Of a DNA stretch of 64,000 nt, positions 1 through 14,494 are shown one piece after another (positions within the stretch are counted from its first letter, which is position 1; every line of letters starts with the position of its first letter). Below the pieces are notes generated by a model, which had not been told where the DNA came from, ran no database searches, and saw nothing but the letters and a program-made list of their open reading frames with translations. The stretch covers positions 1-64,000 of the forward strand of contig NZ_WIND01000005.1 of assembly GCF_009697225.1 (NCBI RefSeq). The letters run 5' to 3'. The position numbers and the translations under genes were made by a program. Origin of the DNA: Halovulum marinum. Lineage in GTDB: Bacteria; Pseudomonadota; Alphaproteobacteria; Rhodobacterales; Rhodobacteraceae.

Positions 1-2254
<2,254 letters not shown>

Positions 2255-2665
2255 GTCTGCTTCCTTGTCTCTCGTGACCCCGATGGAGTTCGGAGTCACC
2301 CGTCAGCCCGTAGCCTGATCTTATCATTTCGGGTTTGTCGCCGGGGCTTCAAGGACAATTTTGTGATCGCGCCGTGTTTGGATCAGAAGCCTGCGAAGCG
2401 CGCCGGCGGTGCCGAATGTTTAAGCAGTATCCTGCACTGGCTTCGTGGCATAAAGTAGGCGTGCCGTGACACGGTACAAGTGGTTGTGGTCCGCGTACCG
2501 CAAGTTTTCATGCCTTCGCGGCCGCGAACCCGGGGCACACCTGTGGCGCGGATGCACCGCCATTCGGCGAATTTCCACCCCGCGCACACCGGAACGCACA
2601 CACCGGGCCGCGTACACCGGCGCGGCGGGCCGGACGCGCTTGCACGGCTGCGCGCTGTGGCGCGC
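2255..2665. other. 411-bp gap between clpA and gloB; no gene seen
   Basis: No frame here resembles a known protein, and ClpS is not encoded. On the minus strand, CTTG (2353-2350) followed after 17 nt by CCGAAAT gives a weak partial match to the alphaproteobacterial sigma-32 promoter pattern, about 75 bp before the clpA start. Only part of the -10 consensus matches, so this is tentative. Three imperfect copies of ACACCGG lie at about 2585-2620. I see no clear terminator for gloB. Confidence 0.35.
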
Positions 2666-3433
2666 TCAGAACCGGTCCTTGCGGGCGCGGATCTCGGCGA
2701 ACACCTGCACGTCGGTGGCGCCGGGCATGCCGAGCGCCTGCTTCACCTCGGGGCGGGCGGCACGCAGGAACGGGTTGGTGTCCAGCTCCTCGCGCAGGCT
2801 GGCCGGGACCGTGGGCTCGCCCCTGGCGCGCAGCGCGTCGATGCGCGCGGCGCGGGCCTCGAGCGCGCCGTTGCCGGGCTCCACGGTCAGGGCGAAGCGG
2901 GCGTTGGTCTGGGTGTACTCGTGCCCCGAGTAGACCCGCGTCTCGGGCGGCAGCGCGGCCAGCCGCGACAGGCTTTTCCACATCATCTCGGGGGTGCCCT
3001 CGAAGATCCGGCCGCAGCCCAGCGCCATCAGGCTGTCGGCGGTGAACACCGCGGCGTCCGCGGCGAAGTGGAAGGCGATGTGCCCCACCGTGTGCCCCGA
3101 GACGTCCAGCACTTCGGCCACGGACCCGCCCAGCGCGACCCGGTCGCCGGGCGCCAGCGCGCGCGCCAGCGGCGGCAGCCGGTGGGCGTCGGCGCGCGCG
3201 CCCAGCACCTTCGCGCCGGTGGCCTTGCGCACCTCCTCGGTGCCGTCGACATGGTCGGCGTGGTGGTGGGTGATCAGGATCAGGTCCAGCCCCCAGTCTC
3301 GCTGCCGCAGCGCCGCCAGGATCGGCGCCGCCTCGGGCACGTCGACCACGGCGGTCTCGCCCTTGACGCCGTCGCGCAGCAGGTAGGCGTAGTTGTCACT
3401 TCGGCAGGGGATGGTTACGGTTTCGAGGGACAT
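2666..3433 (-). CDS. gloB: Hydroxyacylglutathione hydrolase (glyoxalase II)
   Basis: Hydrolyses S-D-lactoylglutathione to D-lactate and glutathione, the second step of cytosolic methylglyoxal detoxification. The 255-residue protein has the metallo-beta-lactamase fold with the dinuclear metal motif THHHADH near residues 55-61, then SGHTVGH, FTADSL, the glyoxalase II signature CGRIFEGT and GHEYT. The C-terminal domain ends in the typical NPFLR and KDRF stretch. Length matches the family. The ATG has a good ribosome site (GGAGGA) upstream. It is divergent from the methyltransferase at 3460 with only 26 bp between the starts. Confidence 0.95.
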   Translation of the reverse strand: MSLETVTIPCRSDNYAYLLRDGVKGETAVVDVPEAAPILAALRQRDWGLDLILITHHHADHVDGTEEVRKATGAKVLGARADAHRLPPLARALAPGDRVALGGSVAEVLDVSGHTVGHIAFHFAADAAVFTADSLMALGCGRIFEGTPEMMWKSLSRLAALPPETRVYSGHEYTQTNARFALTVEPGNGALEARAARIDALRARGEPTVPASLREELDTNPFLRAARPEVKQALGMPGATDVQVFAEIRARKDRF

Positions 3434-3459
3434 CGGATCCTCCGGAAATAGGGCGCGGC

Positions 3460-4257
3460 ATGCACCTGGATGTGGTCGACCTTAGGGCTTTTTACTACCG
3501 GACCAAACTGGGCCGGATGGCGCAGCGCGTCCTGCAGGAGGAACTGCGCCGGCTGTGGCCCCAGACCAAGCACATGACGGTGGTCGGCTTCGGCTTCGCG
3601 AACCCGTTCCTGCGCCCGTTCCTGGCCGACAGCCGGCGGGTGATCTCGCTGATGCCGGGGCAGCAGGGGGTGATGGCCTGGCCGCAGGGCGTCGCCAACC
3701 ACGCGGTGCTGGTCGAGGAGACCAACTGGCCGCTGTCGGCGGGGATGGTGGACCGGCTGATCGTCGCCCACGGGCTGGAGACCTGCGAGCGCGCCAACGC
3801 GCTGATGGAGGAGGTCAACCGCGTGCTGGCGCCCGGCGGCTACGCGATCTTCATCGTGCCCAACCGCTCGGGGATCTGGGCCCGGCGCGAGACCACGCCG
3901 TTCGGCTATGGCCGGCCGTACAGCACCGGGCAGGTGGAAAGCCTGCTGCGCAAGCACGGCTTCCTGCCCGAGCGCCACACCGCGGCGCTGTACACCCCGC
4001 CCAGCCACAAGCGGTTCTGGCTGCGCACCGACCGCATCTGGGAAGGGCTGGGCCGCCGGCTGGACGCGCAGATGCTGGCCGGCACGCTGCTTGTCGAGGC
4101 CAGCAAGCAGGTCTACGCCACGCCGAACCGCGGCAAGCCGCTGACCGTGCCCGGACCGCTTGAGGTGCTCGAGGGACTGACCCAGCCCAAGCCCAAGCCG
4201 GCGACCGGGCGCACCGCGCAGCTGCGGCCGGTGCGCCGGGCGGAATCGCCGGGGTGA
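3460..4257 (+). CDS. Class I SAM-dependent methyltransferase, substrate unknown
   Basis: 265-residue cytosolic protein with a Rossmann methyltransferase core. It shows the SAM-loop region VVGFGFANPFLR (about residues 41-52), a motif II-like strand at DRLIVAHGLE, and the post-I/III element VLAPGGYAIFIVPNRSG near 127-143. The N-terminus MHLDVVDLRAFYY and the divergent position next to gloB recur in Rhodobacterales as I recall it. The substrate cannot be read from the sequence; linkage to gloB could suggest a role in aldehyde or quinone metabolism, but that is only neighbourhood. The C-terminal 30 residues are Pro/Lys/Arg-rich and likely disordered. Confidence 0.8.
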   Translation: MHLDVVDLRAFYYRTKLGRMAQRVLQEELRRLWPQTKHMTVVGFGFANPFLRPFLADSRRVISLMPGQQGVMAWPQGVANHAVLVEETNWPLSAGMVDRLIVAHGLETCERANALMEEVNRVLAPGGYAIFIVPNRSGIWARRETTPFGYGRPYSTGQVESLLRKHGFLPERHTAALYTPPSHKRFWLRTDRIWEGLGRRLDAQMLAGTLLVEASKQVYATPNRGKPLTVPGPLEVLEGLTQPKPKPATGRTAQLRPVRRAESPG

Positions 4258-4490
4258 TCCGCCGCGCCCCGCCGGCGATGGCGCAAAGCGTCGCAGGCGG
4301 GACGCCCGCGCGGCCCCCGACCTTGTTTCGCGGGGCCCCGTACCGCGTGCGCGGCGCAGCAAGCATTCTTGCCAGCATGGGAACGCTCTGCTATCACCGC
4401 GCCGATTTCGCCGGGGTTCTCACCGACCCCGCCTGCATGCGGGCGCGGGCTGCTTGTCCCCGTGGTCGCCCACAAGAAACGGAGTAGCCC

Positions 4491-5051
4491 TTGTCCGACT
4501 CTGGTTCCCTGACGTCCGGCATTTCCGGCCGCTATGCGACCGCGCTGTTCGAACTGGCGCGCGAGGCCGATCAGATCGACAGCCTTGAGGGCGATCTGGA
4601 GGCGCTGCAGTCGGCGCTGGCCGAAAGCGACGATCTGCGCGAGCTGATCGGCTCGCCGGTCTACACCCGCGACCAGCAGGGCCGGGGCATGGCCGCGGTC
4701 GCCGACAAGATGGGCCTGTCCACGCTGACCGCCAACACGCTCGGCCTGATGGCCGCCAAGCGCCGGCTGTTCGTGCTGCCGGCGCTGATCCGCGACGTGC
4801 AGCGGCTGATCGCGCGCCACCGCGGCGTCGTCACTGCCGAGGTGCGCGCCGCCAGCCCGCTCAGCGACGCGCAGGCGCAGGCGCTGGCCGCCGCCCTGCA
4901 CGAGGCCGCCGGCAGCGAGGTCAAGATCAACACCACCGTCGATGAAAGCCTCATCGGCGGACTCGTGGTTCAACTGGGCTCGCGCATGATCGACACCTCG
5001 GTCCGCGCCAAGCTCGACAGTCTGAAAAATGTCATGAAAGAGGTCGGATAA
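4491..5051 (+). CDS. atpH: F1Fo ATP synthase subunit delta
   Basis: 186-residue peripheral-stalk subunit joining the F1 head to the b subunits (OSCP homologue). The N-terminal helical domain has [11 protein letters not shown] (about residues 13-23); the C-terminal part carries the family motif [20 protein letters not shown]. The start is TTG, chosen because GGAG lies 6 nt upstream and the N-terminus then has normal length; no ATG gives a complete protein. First gene of atpHAGD, touching atpA with no gap. The 233 bp upstream should hold the operon promoter, but I could not pick out clear -35/-10 boxes. Confidence 0.95.
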   Translation: MSDSGSLTSGISGRYATALFELAREADQIDSLEGDLEALQSALAESDDLRELIGSPVYTRDQQGRGMAAVADKMGLSTLTANTLGLMAAKRRLFVLPALIRDVQRLIARHRGVVTAEVRAASPLSDAQAQALAAALHEAAGSEVKINTTVDESLIGGLVVQLGSRMIDTSVRAKLDSLKNVMKEVG

Positions 5052-6584
<1,533 letters not shown>

Positions 6585-6622
6585 TCCGCGCTGACTGACC
6601 CCTCGGAAGGAGAGACTGGCCG

Positions 6623-7504
6623 ATGCCAAGCCTCAAGGACCTGAAAATCCGGATCGACAGCGTCAAGTCGACGCGCAAGATCACCAAGGCGATGCAGATG
6701 GTGGCCGCCGCCAAGCTGCGCCGCGCCGAGGAGTCTGCGCAGGCCGCCCGGCCCTATGCCGAGCGGATGAACGCGGTGCTGTCGAACCTCGCACGGGGCG
6801 CCAAGAACAGCCCCACCGCACCCAAGCTGCTGACCGGCACCGGTCGGGAGCAGACCTATCTGCTGATCGTCGCCACCGCCGAGCGCGGCCTGTGCGGCGG
6901 CTTCAACTCGTCGATCGTGCGGCTGGCGCGCTATGAGGCCAACAAGCTGTTGGCCGATGGCAAGACGGTGAAGATCCTGACCGTCGGCAAGAAGGGCCGC
7001 GAACAGCTGCGCCGCGACATGGGCGACCACCTGATCGGCCATGTCGACCTGTCCGAGGTCAAGAACGTCGGCTACGGCAACGCGCACGAGATCGCGCAGG
7101 ACGTGCTGGCCAGGTTCGCGGCCGGCGAGTTCGACGTCTGCAAGATCTACTACAACACCTTCCAGTCGGTGATCTCGCAGATCCCCACCGCCACCCAGCT
7201 GATCCCGGCGACCTTCGACGAGCCGGAAGGCGAGGCGGCGTCGCAGGGCACGCTGTACGACTACGAGCCGGACGAGGAGGCGATCCTCGCCGACCTGCTG
7301 CCGCGCTCGATCGCGACGCAGATCTTCACCGCACTGCTCGAGAACGCCGCGTCCGAGCAGGGCGCACGGATGAGCGCAATGGACAACGCCACGCGCAACG
7401 CGGGTGACATGATCGACAGGCTGACGATCCAGTACAACCGTTCGCGTCAGGCGGCGATCACCAACGAACTCATCGAGATCATCTCGGGCGCCGAGGCGCT
7501 CTAA
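6623..7504 (+). CDS. atpG: F1Fo ATP synthase subunit gamma
   Basis: 293-residue central rotor shaft. The N-terminal coiled-coil strand begins with [20 protein letters not shown], and the C-terminal strand has the conserved [17 protein letters not shown] followed by [26 protein letters not shown] (about residues 89-98) is also typical. The ATG has an AAGGAGA ribosome site. Third gene of atpHAGD, 18 bp before atpD. Confidence 0.97.
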   Translation: MPSLKDLKIRIDSVKSTRKITKAMQMVAAAKLRRAEESAQAARPYAERMNAVLSNLARGAKNSPTAPKLLTGTGREQTYLLIVATAERGLCGGFNSSIVRLARYEANKLLADGKTVKILTVGKKGREQLRRDMGDHLIGHVDLSEVKNVGYGNAHEIAQDVLARFAAGEFDVCKIYYNTFQSVISQIPTATQLIPATFDEPEGEAASQGTLYDYEPDEEAILADLLPRSIATQIFTALLENAASEQGARMSAMDNATRNAGDMIDRLTIQYNRSRQAAITNELIEIISGAEAL

Positions 7505-8947
<1,443 letters not shown>

Positions 8948-8983
8948 CGGCGCGCCCGGACCGACAGTTCCGATATCGTCAAG

Positions 8984-9014
8984 GGCCCGCCGGAGCGATC
9001 CGGCGGGCCTTTTT
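8984..9014 (+). terminator. Rho-independent terminator after atpD
   Basis: Perfect 11-bp GC-rich stem (GGCCCGCCGGA pairing with TCCGGCGGGCC), loop GCGA, then five T. It begins 36 bp after the atpD stop and should end the atpHAGD transcript before atpC. Confidence 0.92.
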
Positions 9015-9143
9015 CATCGCCGCCGGGCCGGCGCGGGGTCCGGGCGCCTTTCGATGGCAAACCCGGTGCGGCGCCGTCCGCGGGCGCTCAGGTTGTCATC
9101 CGGTCGATCACGCCGGTCCGGCGCCGGGGGCGGCGCGCGCCGC

Positions 9144-10061
9144 TCAGGCAGCGCGGGCCGAGCGCGTGCGCCAGGTCGCCGGCAGGTCGTGGCCGAAGCG
9201 CGTTTCGCAGAACTCGTAGACCGGCGCCAGCGCGCGGCGGATCAGCTGCGCCTGCGCCGGCAGCAGTTCGGCCGGCCGCGGCGAGGCGTTGATCGTGCGG
9301 CCGTAGTCGCCGGGCAGATAACGGATGCCGAGGTGGGCGCACAGCGCGCGGACGCTGGGATCGCAGAACAACGTCTCGTAGAAGCCGAAGAACAGCTCCT
9401 CGGCGGGGAAGGCGGCCTCGAGCGCGGCGACGGTGTGGTCATAGCGGCTGCGGGCAAGCTCTTCCGGGCGGTCGAGCTGTGCCAGCGCCGCGGCGCGCAG
9501 CTGCTCGGCATCGTCGATGCCGTGCTTGCGGCCCCACATCCGGGTCGCCGACCAGACCCGCTCCACCGGGTCGCGCATCAGGAACACGACCCGCGGCTTC
9601 AGCCCGGCGTCGGTCAGAAGCTGCCGGATCTGCCTGAAATGCCCGGCGTCCAGCACGGCATAGGACGGAGTGATGTCGCCGGTCAGCCGCGCCGGGCCGG
9701 GCAGGGCGCGGAACAGGTCGGGATAGCGGCGGATGTCCTCGCCGATCAGTGCCCGGTCGAGCAGCTGCAGCGCCCGCCCGGTCAGCTGCGCCTGCCCGCG
9801 CGCGCGCTGCCGGTCCAGCGCCTGCACCAGCCGGCGCGGGAACGAGCGGTCGTAGCGCCCGAACCAGTCCGGCCGGAAATGCGCGTCGAAGACGTGCAGC
9901 TCCTTGATCATCGGCATGAACGCTTCGGGATGCTCCGCCAGGTAGCGGTACAGCCACGAGGTGCCGGTCTTCTGCGCGCCGACGCCCAGCAGGAAGGTGC
10001 GCCCCGTCAGGTCGCACGGCTCCTGCCTGCCCGCCAATCCCAGATTGCCCGCGATTCCCAA
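9144..10061 (-). CDS. PAPS-dependent sulfotransferase family protein
   Basis: Predicted to move a sulfuryl group from 3'-phosphoadenosine-5'-phosphosulfate to an unknown acceptor. The 5'-phosphosulfate loop is VGAQKTGTSWL (residues 27-37 from this start, Lys31), and the 3'-phosphate site is RDPVERVWS (163-171). The middle carries KELHVFD and DITPSYAVL, typical of bacterial sulfotransferases. No signal peptide is seen. The start is uncertain: TTG at 10061 was chosen for the purine-rich AAGGGACAGG upstream, with TTG at 10037 or 10124 as alternatives, and there is no ATG. It lies in reverse orientation between atpD and atpC, so it splits the usual ATP synthase operon. Confidence 0.85.
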   Translation of the reverse strand: MGIAGNLGLAGRQEPCDLTGRTFLLGVGAQKTGTSWLYRYLAEHPEAFMPMIKELHVFDAHFRPDWFGRYDRSFPRRLVQALDRQRARGQAQLTGRALQLLDRALIGEDIRRYPDLFRALPGPARLTGDITPSYAVLDAGHFRQIRQLLTDAGLKPRVVFLMRDPVERVWSATRMWGRKHGIDDAEQLRAAALAQLDRPEELARSRYDHTVAALEAAFPAEELFFGFYETLFCDPSVRALCAHLGIRYLPGDYGRTINASPRPAELLPAQAQLIRRALAPVYEFCETRFGHDLPATWRTRSARAA

Positions 10062-10159
10062 ACCACCTGTCCCTTGCCTGCGGTCCCGTTTTCCGCGCCA
10101 GATTGGCCCCGGAAAGCTTAACAAATCCGCAACGCGCGGCGGTGCGACACAGGAACTGC

Positions 10160-10188
10160 TTGAAGCCCGGTTGCGGGGGCACTAAACA
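10160..10188 (+). promoter_or_regulatory. Candidate sigma-70 promoter for atpC
   Basis: TTGAAG (10160-10165), a 17-nt spacer and TAAACA (10183-10188), ending 41 bp before the atpC ATG. Four of six -35 bases and three of six -10 bases match consensus. Its place fits the need for a separate atpC promoter after the upstream terminator. Confidence 0.5.
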
Positions 10189-10229
10189 CCGCGGGCGAGC
10201 ATCGCCCAACCAGAACCGAGGGATCCCAA

Positions 10230-10595
10230 ATGCGCGTCGACATCGTCACCCCGGAACGCCAGCTGGTCTCGACCGAGGCGGACCGCGTCCAGATCCCCGG
10301 CACCGAGGGCGAGATGACCGTGATGGACCATCACGCCCCCACCGTGACCACGCTGCGCCCCGGGATCGTGACCGTGTCGGGCGATGCATATGTCGTCACC
10401 GGCGGCTTTGCCGAGATCTCCGAATCCGGCACCTCGATCCTGGCCGAGCACGCGGTGCCGCAGGCCGAAGCCTCGCGCGAGATGCTCGAGGCGCTTCGCA
10501 AGGATGCCGAAGAGGCGGTCGACAGCGCGCCGGACAAGATCGCCGCGCGCCAGCGCGTGAACGACATCGCTGAACTGATCCGTCGAATCGGCTGA
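10230..10595 (+). CDS. atpC: F1Fo ATP synthase subunit epsilon
   Basis: 121-residue central-stalk subunit that couples the gamma shaft to the c-ring and can inhibit ATP hydrolysis. The N-terminal beta-sandwich shows VDIVTPERQLVS, the conserved PGTEGEMTVMDHHAPT and YVVTGGFAEI; a shorter C-terminal helical hairpin follows. The ATG has a CGAGGGA ribosome site. It is cut off from atpHAGD by a terminator and a reverse-strand sulfotransferase, 1.28 kb after the atpD stop. Two sulfotransferase-like genes follow on the same strand, the first after 69 bp. Confidence 0.95.
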   Translation: MRVDIVTPERQLVSTEADRVQIPGTEGEMTVMDHHAPTVTTLRPGIVTVSGDAYVVTGGFAEISESGTSILAEHAVPQAEASREMLEALRKDAEEAVDSAPDKIAARQRVNDIAELIRRIG

Positions 10596-10664
10596 TCGCG
10601 GGCCGTCGGCGGACCGTCGGCCGGACCGGCGTTGTCGCGGCGGAACGAGGGATCGGACCGCACA

Positions 10665-11699
10665 ATGTTTGACCGCGTGTATGTCCATACCGGATCCGGA
10701 AAGACGGCGACGTCGTCGATCCAGGGCACTTTCACCCGCAACCTCGAGACGCTGGAACGTCACGGGATCTACTATGTGCCGCGGCCGATGGGCGCGCTCA
10801 GCGCGGTGTGCAAGCAGCCGCAGCGGCTGGCGCCGATCCGCGCCGCCCGGATGACCGACGACGCCATCGGAACGCTGCGCGACCGCGAACTCGAGGCGCT
10901 GCGCGCGGCGGCCGGCAAGCCGGCGCTGCGCACCGCCGTGCTGAGCAGCGAGCACATGCTGCCGTTCGACCGCGACGAGGTCGCGGCGGTGCAGGCCCTG
11001 CTGGCGCCGCTGGCGCGCGAGGTCCGCGTGCTCTACTACGCGCGCCATCCGCATTCCAAGATCGCCTCGGCCTTTGCCCAGCGGGTCAAGTCGGGGCACT
11101 GCGGGCTGGACACCGGCATCGCCAAGTTCATCGAGCCGTACAGCGGCCAGCTGCGGCACTGGATCGAGGTCTTCGGCAAGGCCCGGATCGACGTGCGCCC
11201 GTTCGAGCCGCACAAGATGCCGCAGGGCAGCCCGATCGCCGATTTCTGCGCCGCGATCGGCGCGCCGGAGGCGTTCGCCGAGCTGGAGATCGCACAGGCC
11301 AACGAGGGCATCTCGGCCGCGGCGGTGCTGATCGCCGACCGGCTGTACCGGCACTATCCGGTCTATTCCGACGGCCGCGGCCCGCGCGACTACCTGAACG
11401 GCATCACCGGGCCGAAGTTCACCGTCCCGCCCGAGGTGATCCGGTCGCTGAAGCCGCAGATCGACCGCGAGCTGGCCTTTCTGGAGCGCGAGTTCGGGCT
11501 GGTGCTGGACGAGCCGCCCTTGAGAGAGCACGTCGACGACCGCAACGCGATCTTCTCGGACGCGGTGCTCGAGTCGCTGGCGCTGGCGCTGCACCGGCAG
11601 GCGCAGGAAATCGCGCGCCTGCGCCGCGAGATCGCCGCGCTGGCGCCGGCCGGCGCCGCGAACGAGACCCCGGATACGAGGCGGGCTGCCGATGTTTGA
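10665..11699 (+). CDS. Sulfotransferase-like P-loop protein (tandem paralogue 1)
   Basis: 344 residues. The N-terminus carries a P-loop of the bacterial sulfotransferase type, HTGSGKTATSSIQ (8-20, Lys13), with Ala where most members have Gly (KTGT). RHP at 127-129 and Ser135 resemble the 3'-phosphate site. The first 140 residues and the C-terminal third (LKPQIDRELAFLEREFG and DDRNAIFSD) match the next gene closely, so the two are paralogues. The acceptor is unknown. A helical, Arg/Glu-rich tail follows. The start is the ATG at 10665, after GAGGGA. It lies 69 bp after atpC and overlaps the next gene by 8 bp, so co-transcription is likely. Confidence 0.75.
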   Translation: MFDRVYVHTGSGKTATSSIQGTFTRNLETLERHGIYYVPRPMGALSAVCKQPQRLAPIRAARMTDDAIGTLRDRELEALRAAAGKPALRTAVLSSEHMLPFDRDEVAAVQALLAPLAREVRVLYYARHPHSKIASAFAQRVKSGHCGLDTGIAKFIEPYSGQLRHWIEVFGKARIDVRPFEPHKMPQGSPIADFCAAIGAPEAFAELEIAQANEGISAAAVLIADRLYRHYPVYSDGRGPRDYLNGITGPKFTVPPEVIRSLKPQIDRELAFLEREFGLVLDEPPLREHVDDRNAIFSDAVLESLALALHRQAQEIARLRREIAALAPAGAANETPDTRRAADV

Positions 11700-12768
11700 C
11701 GTTCTCTACTGCCACATCGGCTCGGGCAAGACCGGCACCTCGTCGATCCAGGGCACGTTCTTCCGCAACTCCGAGGCGCTGCGCCGCTTCGGCATGCACT
11801 ACGTCCGCCGCCCCGGCGGTCTGCTGGCGCATGTCGCCGACGATCCGGCCAGGGTCGCGCAGGTGCGCCGGCGCGGCATGGCGGAACCGCAGATCGCCCG
11901 GTTCGCGGCGCGCGCGGTGGCGGCGCTGCGCGACGGGGCGGCGGACGCGCAGACCCCGGCGGGGCTGATCAGCACCGAACACATGATGGGGTTGAGCGGC
12001 ACCGAGATGGACCGGCTGACGGCGCTGCTGCGCTCGGTGGCCCGGCAGGTGCGGGTGGTGTTCTACGTCCGCCACCCGTGGTCGCGGATCCCGTCGCTGC
12101 TGGCGCAGAACGTCAAGACCGGCGCGGCGCGGCTGGACGTGCGGCTTGCCAATTACGTCGAATCCTACGAGCGGGCGCTGACGCCGTGGATCGACCGGTT
12201 TGGCAAGGACGCCATCGTGCTGCGCGCGTTCGACGTGGCGCGGATGCCGGAACGCAGCCCGGTCGCCGACATCTGCCACGCGATCGGCGTGCCCGAGGCG
12301 TTCGCGTCGATCGAGCCGCACATCGCCAACCCCGGCCTCAGCGCGGCGGCGACGCTGATCGCGGACGCGCTGAACGGCGCCCTGCTGCGCGAGCGCCTGC
12401 CGACGGGGCCGCGCGAATACCTCTTCGAGCTGGGCGGCGGCAAGTTCACCCTGCCGGCCGAGGCGCTGCGGGCGCTGAAGCCGAAGATCGACCGCGAGCT
12501 GGCCTGGCTGGAGCGCGAATTCGGCTTCACCCTCGCCGAGCCGCGGCTGCCCGAGCACGTCGCCGACCGCAACGCGATCTTCTCGGACGAGGCGCTGGAC
12601 ACGATCGCGCTGACCCTGAACCGGCAGTCGGTCGAGATCGACCGCCTGCGCGAGGATCTGCGGGCGCTGAAGAAGCGGCAGGCGCGGGCGGGTCGCGCCG
12701 GCGCCGGTCCGGCCCCCGGAGAGGACGGCGAGCCCGGCGGGCCGCCTTCGGATCAGGCGGCCGGGTAA
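11692..12768 (+). CDS. Sulfotransferase-like P-loop protein (tandem paralogue 2)
   Basis: 358 residues. P-loop [13 protein letters not shown] (8-20, Lys13) has the canonical [13 protein letters not shown] (127-135) fits the 3'-phosphate site, with Arg127 and Ser135 at the same positions as in paralogue 1. [17 protein letters not shown] and [13 protein letters not shown] near the C-terminus match paralogue 1. The last 40 residues are Gly/Pro/Ala-rich. The ATG lies inside the end of the previous gene (8-bp overlap), indicating translational coupling. The 3' end overlaps the convergent prs gene by 16 bp. A sulfate-transfer role is inferred from motifs only. Confidence 0.75.
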   Translation: MFDVLYCHIGSGKTGTSSIQGTFFRNSEALRRFGMHYVRRPGGLLAHVADDPARVAQVRRRGMAEPQIARFAARAVAALRDGAADAQTPAGLISTEHMMGLSGTEMDRLTALLRSVARQVRVVFYVRHPWSRIPSLLAQNVKTGAARLDVRLANYVESYERALTPWIDRFGKDAIVLRAFDVARMPERSPVADICHAIGVPEAFASIEPHIANPGLSAAATLIADALNGALLRERLPTGPREYLFELGGGKFTLPAEALRALKPKIDRELAWLEREFGFTLAEPRLPEHVADRNAIFSDEALDTIALTLNRQSVEIDRLREDLRALKKRQARAGRAGAGPAPGEDGEPGGPPSDQAAG

Positions 12769-13766
12769 GCCACCTCGTAGATCGGCGCGATGGTCTCGAC
12801 GTCGAACAGCGACGAGACCGAGGTGCCGTTGGCGATGTTCTGGATCGCCTGCGCGAAGATCGGCGCGGTCGGGATGATGCGGATGTTGGCGGCGGCGCGC
12901 ACCTGCGCGGTGGGCTCGATGCTGTCGGTGATCACCAGCGACTTCATCACCGAATTGGCGATGCGCTCGACCGCCGGGCCGCTCAGCACGCCGTGGCTGA
13001 TGTAGGCGTGCACCTCGGCCGCGCCCTCGTCCTTCAGCAGGTCGGCCGCCTTGCAAAGCGTGCCGGCGGTGTCGCAGATGTCGTCGACGATGATGCAGTT
13101 GCGGCCCCTGACCTCGCCGATCACCGTCATCGAGGCGACCTCGCCGGGCGCCGAGCGGCGCTTGTCGACGATCGCCAGGTCGGCGCCGATGCGCTCGGCC
13201 AGCTCGCGCGCGCGGGCCACGCCGCCGACGTCGGGCGAGACCACGGTGATCTTGTCCAGCTCCCGGAAGTGGTGGCGGATGTCCAGCGCGAACACCGGCG
13301 CGGCATAGAGGTTGTCCACCGGGATGTCGAAGAAGCCCTGGATCTGCGCGGCGTGCAGGTCCATGGTCAGCACCCGCTCGATCCCGGCCTCGGTCAGCAG
13401 GTTGGCGACCAGCTTGGCGCTGATCGGGGTGCGGGCCTTGGTGCGGCGGTCCTGCCGGGCGTAGCCGAAATAGGGGATCACCGCGGTGATCCGGTTCGCC
13501 GACGAGCGCCGCAGCGCGTCGGACATGATCAGCAGCTCCATCAGGTTGTCGTTCGCCGGGTTCGACGTCGACTGGATGATGAACATGTCCTCGCTGCGGA
13601 CGTTGTCGTAGACCTCGACGAAGATCTCGGCGTCGTTGAAGCGCTCGACGCGGGTCTTGATCAGCCGCACCGGCTCGCCGCGGTGAAAGGTCATGCGGCG
13701 GGCGATCGCCTCGGCCAGCGGGCGGTTGGAATTGCCGGCGATCAGCTTGGGCTGGGTCTTTGTCAT
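12753..13766 (-). CDS. prs: Ribose-phosphate pyrophosphokinase (PRPP synthetase)
   Basis: Makes phosphoribosyl pyrophosphate from ribose 5-phosphate and ATP for purine, pyrimidine, NAD, His and Trp synthesis. 337 residues. It has the flexible-loop/ATP region [10 protein letters not shown] (about 99-108), the cation-binding [12 protein letters not shown] (135-146) and the PRPP loop [10 protein letters not shown] (227-236). The family is usually 310-320 residues; the excess is in small insertions. Start is the ATG giving [14 protein letters not shown]. It converges on the sulfotransferase-like genes and is divergent from the isomerase at 13885. Confidence 0.97.
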   Translation of the reverse strand: MTKTQPKLIAGNSNRPLAEAIARRMTFHRGEPVRLIKTRVERFNDAEIFVEVYDNVRSEDMFIIQSTSNPANDNLMELLIMSDALRRSSANRITAVIPYFGYARQDRRTKARTPISAKLVANLLTEAGIERVLTMDLHAAQIQGFFDIPVDNLYAAPVFALDIRHHFRELDKITVVSPDVGGVARARELAERIGADLAIVDKRRSAPGEVASMTVIGEVRGRNCIIVDDICDTAGTLCKAADLLKDEGAAEVHAYISHGVLSGPAVERIANSVMKSLVITDSIEPTAQVRAAANIRIIPTAPIFAQAIQNIANGTSVSSLFDVETIAPIYEVAYPAA

Positions 13767-13884
13767 CGGGGCCTCGTGACGGCGGGGGGACGGTCGCCGC
13801 CCCATTAGCACCCCAGCCGGCCCTTGCAAAGTCTCGCCGGCAAACCATGATGCGGGCCGAGCCAGATCGCACCGGAGGCCCCGC

Positions 13885-14490
13885 ATGGCACGCATCGACT
13901 ACTACCTGTTCCCGCTTTCGCCGTTCACCTATCTCGCCGGCAGCCGGCTGGAGGAGATCGCCGCCCGGCACGGCGTCGACATCGAGTACAAGCCGTTCGC
14001 GCTGCCCAAGGTGTTCGAGGCGCACGGCACCCCGGCGCTGCCGCAGCGCCACGAGGCGCGCAAGAGCTACCGGATGACCGAGATCCGCCGCATCGCCGCG
14101 ACCCACGGGCTGCCGGTGAACATCCAGCCCCGGCACTTTCCGACCAACCCGGTGCCCGCCTGCACCGCGATCATCTCGGCGCAGATGGTGGCGCGGGACA
14201 GCGGCAGGGGCGACGTCGGCAAGCTGGCGCAGAACTTCCTGCGCGCCTGCTGGGTCGAGGAGAAGGACATCGCCGAGGATCACATCGTCCGCGAATGCCT
14301 CGAGGCCGCCGGCTTCGACGCCGGCATCGCCGATCGCGACATGCTGAGCGCGGTCGAGATCTACGAGAAGAACACCCAGGACGCGCTGGACATCGGCGTG
14401 TTCGGGGCGCCGACCTACTACTGCGATCACGAGCTGTTCTGGGGCCAGGACCGGCTGGAATACCTGGACCGCAAGCTGGCCGGGGGCTGA
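13885..14490 (+). CDS. DsbA-fold protein, 2-hydroxychromene-2-carboxylate isomerase family
   Basis: 201 residues with the thioredoxin-like/kappa-GST fold of the HCCA isomerase family. The N-terminal strand leads into LSPFTYLAG (about residues 11-19), where Ser takes the place of the DsbA CxxC cysteines, as in HCCA isomerases. The C-terminal motif GVFGAPTYY followed by [10 protein letters not shown] is the family hallmark. Members act with glutathione on aromatic breakdown products, but no such pathway genes are nearby, so the substrate is open. The ATG lies 119 bp from the divergent prs start; the gene converges with ltaE, 4 bp between stops. Confidence 0.85.
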   Translation: MARIDYYLFPLSPFTYLAGSRLEEIAARHGVDIEYKPFALPKVFEAHGTPALPQRHEARKSYRMTEIRRIAATHGLPVNIQPRHFPTNPVPACTAIISAQMVARDSGRGDVGKLAQNFLRACWVEEKDIAEDHIVRECLEAAGFDAGIADRDMLSAVEIYEKNTQDALDIGVFGAPTYYCDHELFWGQDRLEYLDRKLAGG

Positions 14491-14494
14491 GCCG

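Noticed and set aside
9144..10124. Sulfotransferase gene as a recent mobile insertion between atpD and atpC
   Set aside because: No transposase, terminal repeats or target duplication is seen, and base composition resembles the neighbours.
11419..14430. 1000-codon minus-strand frame spanning the sulfotransferase-like genes and prs
   Set aside because: It runs antisense over genes with clear motifs and in the wrong frame through prs; composition is that of a shadow frame.
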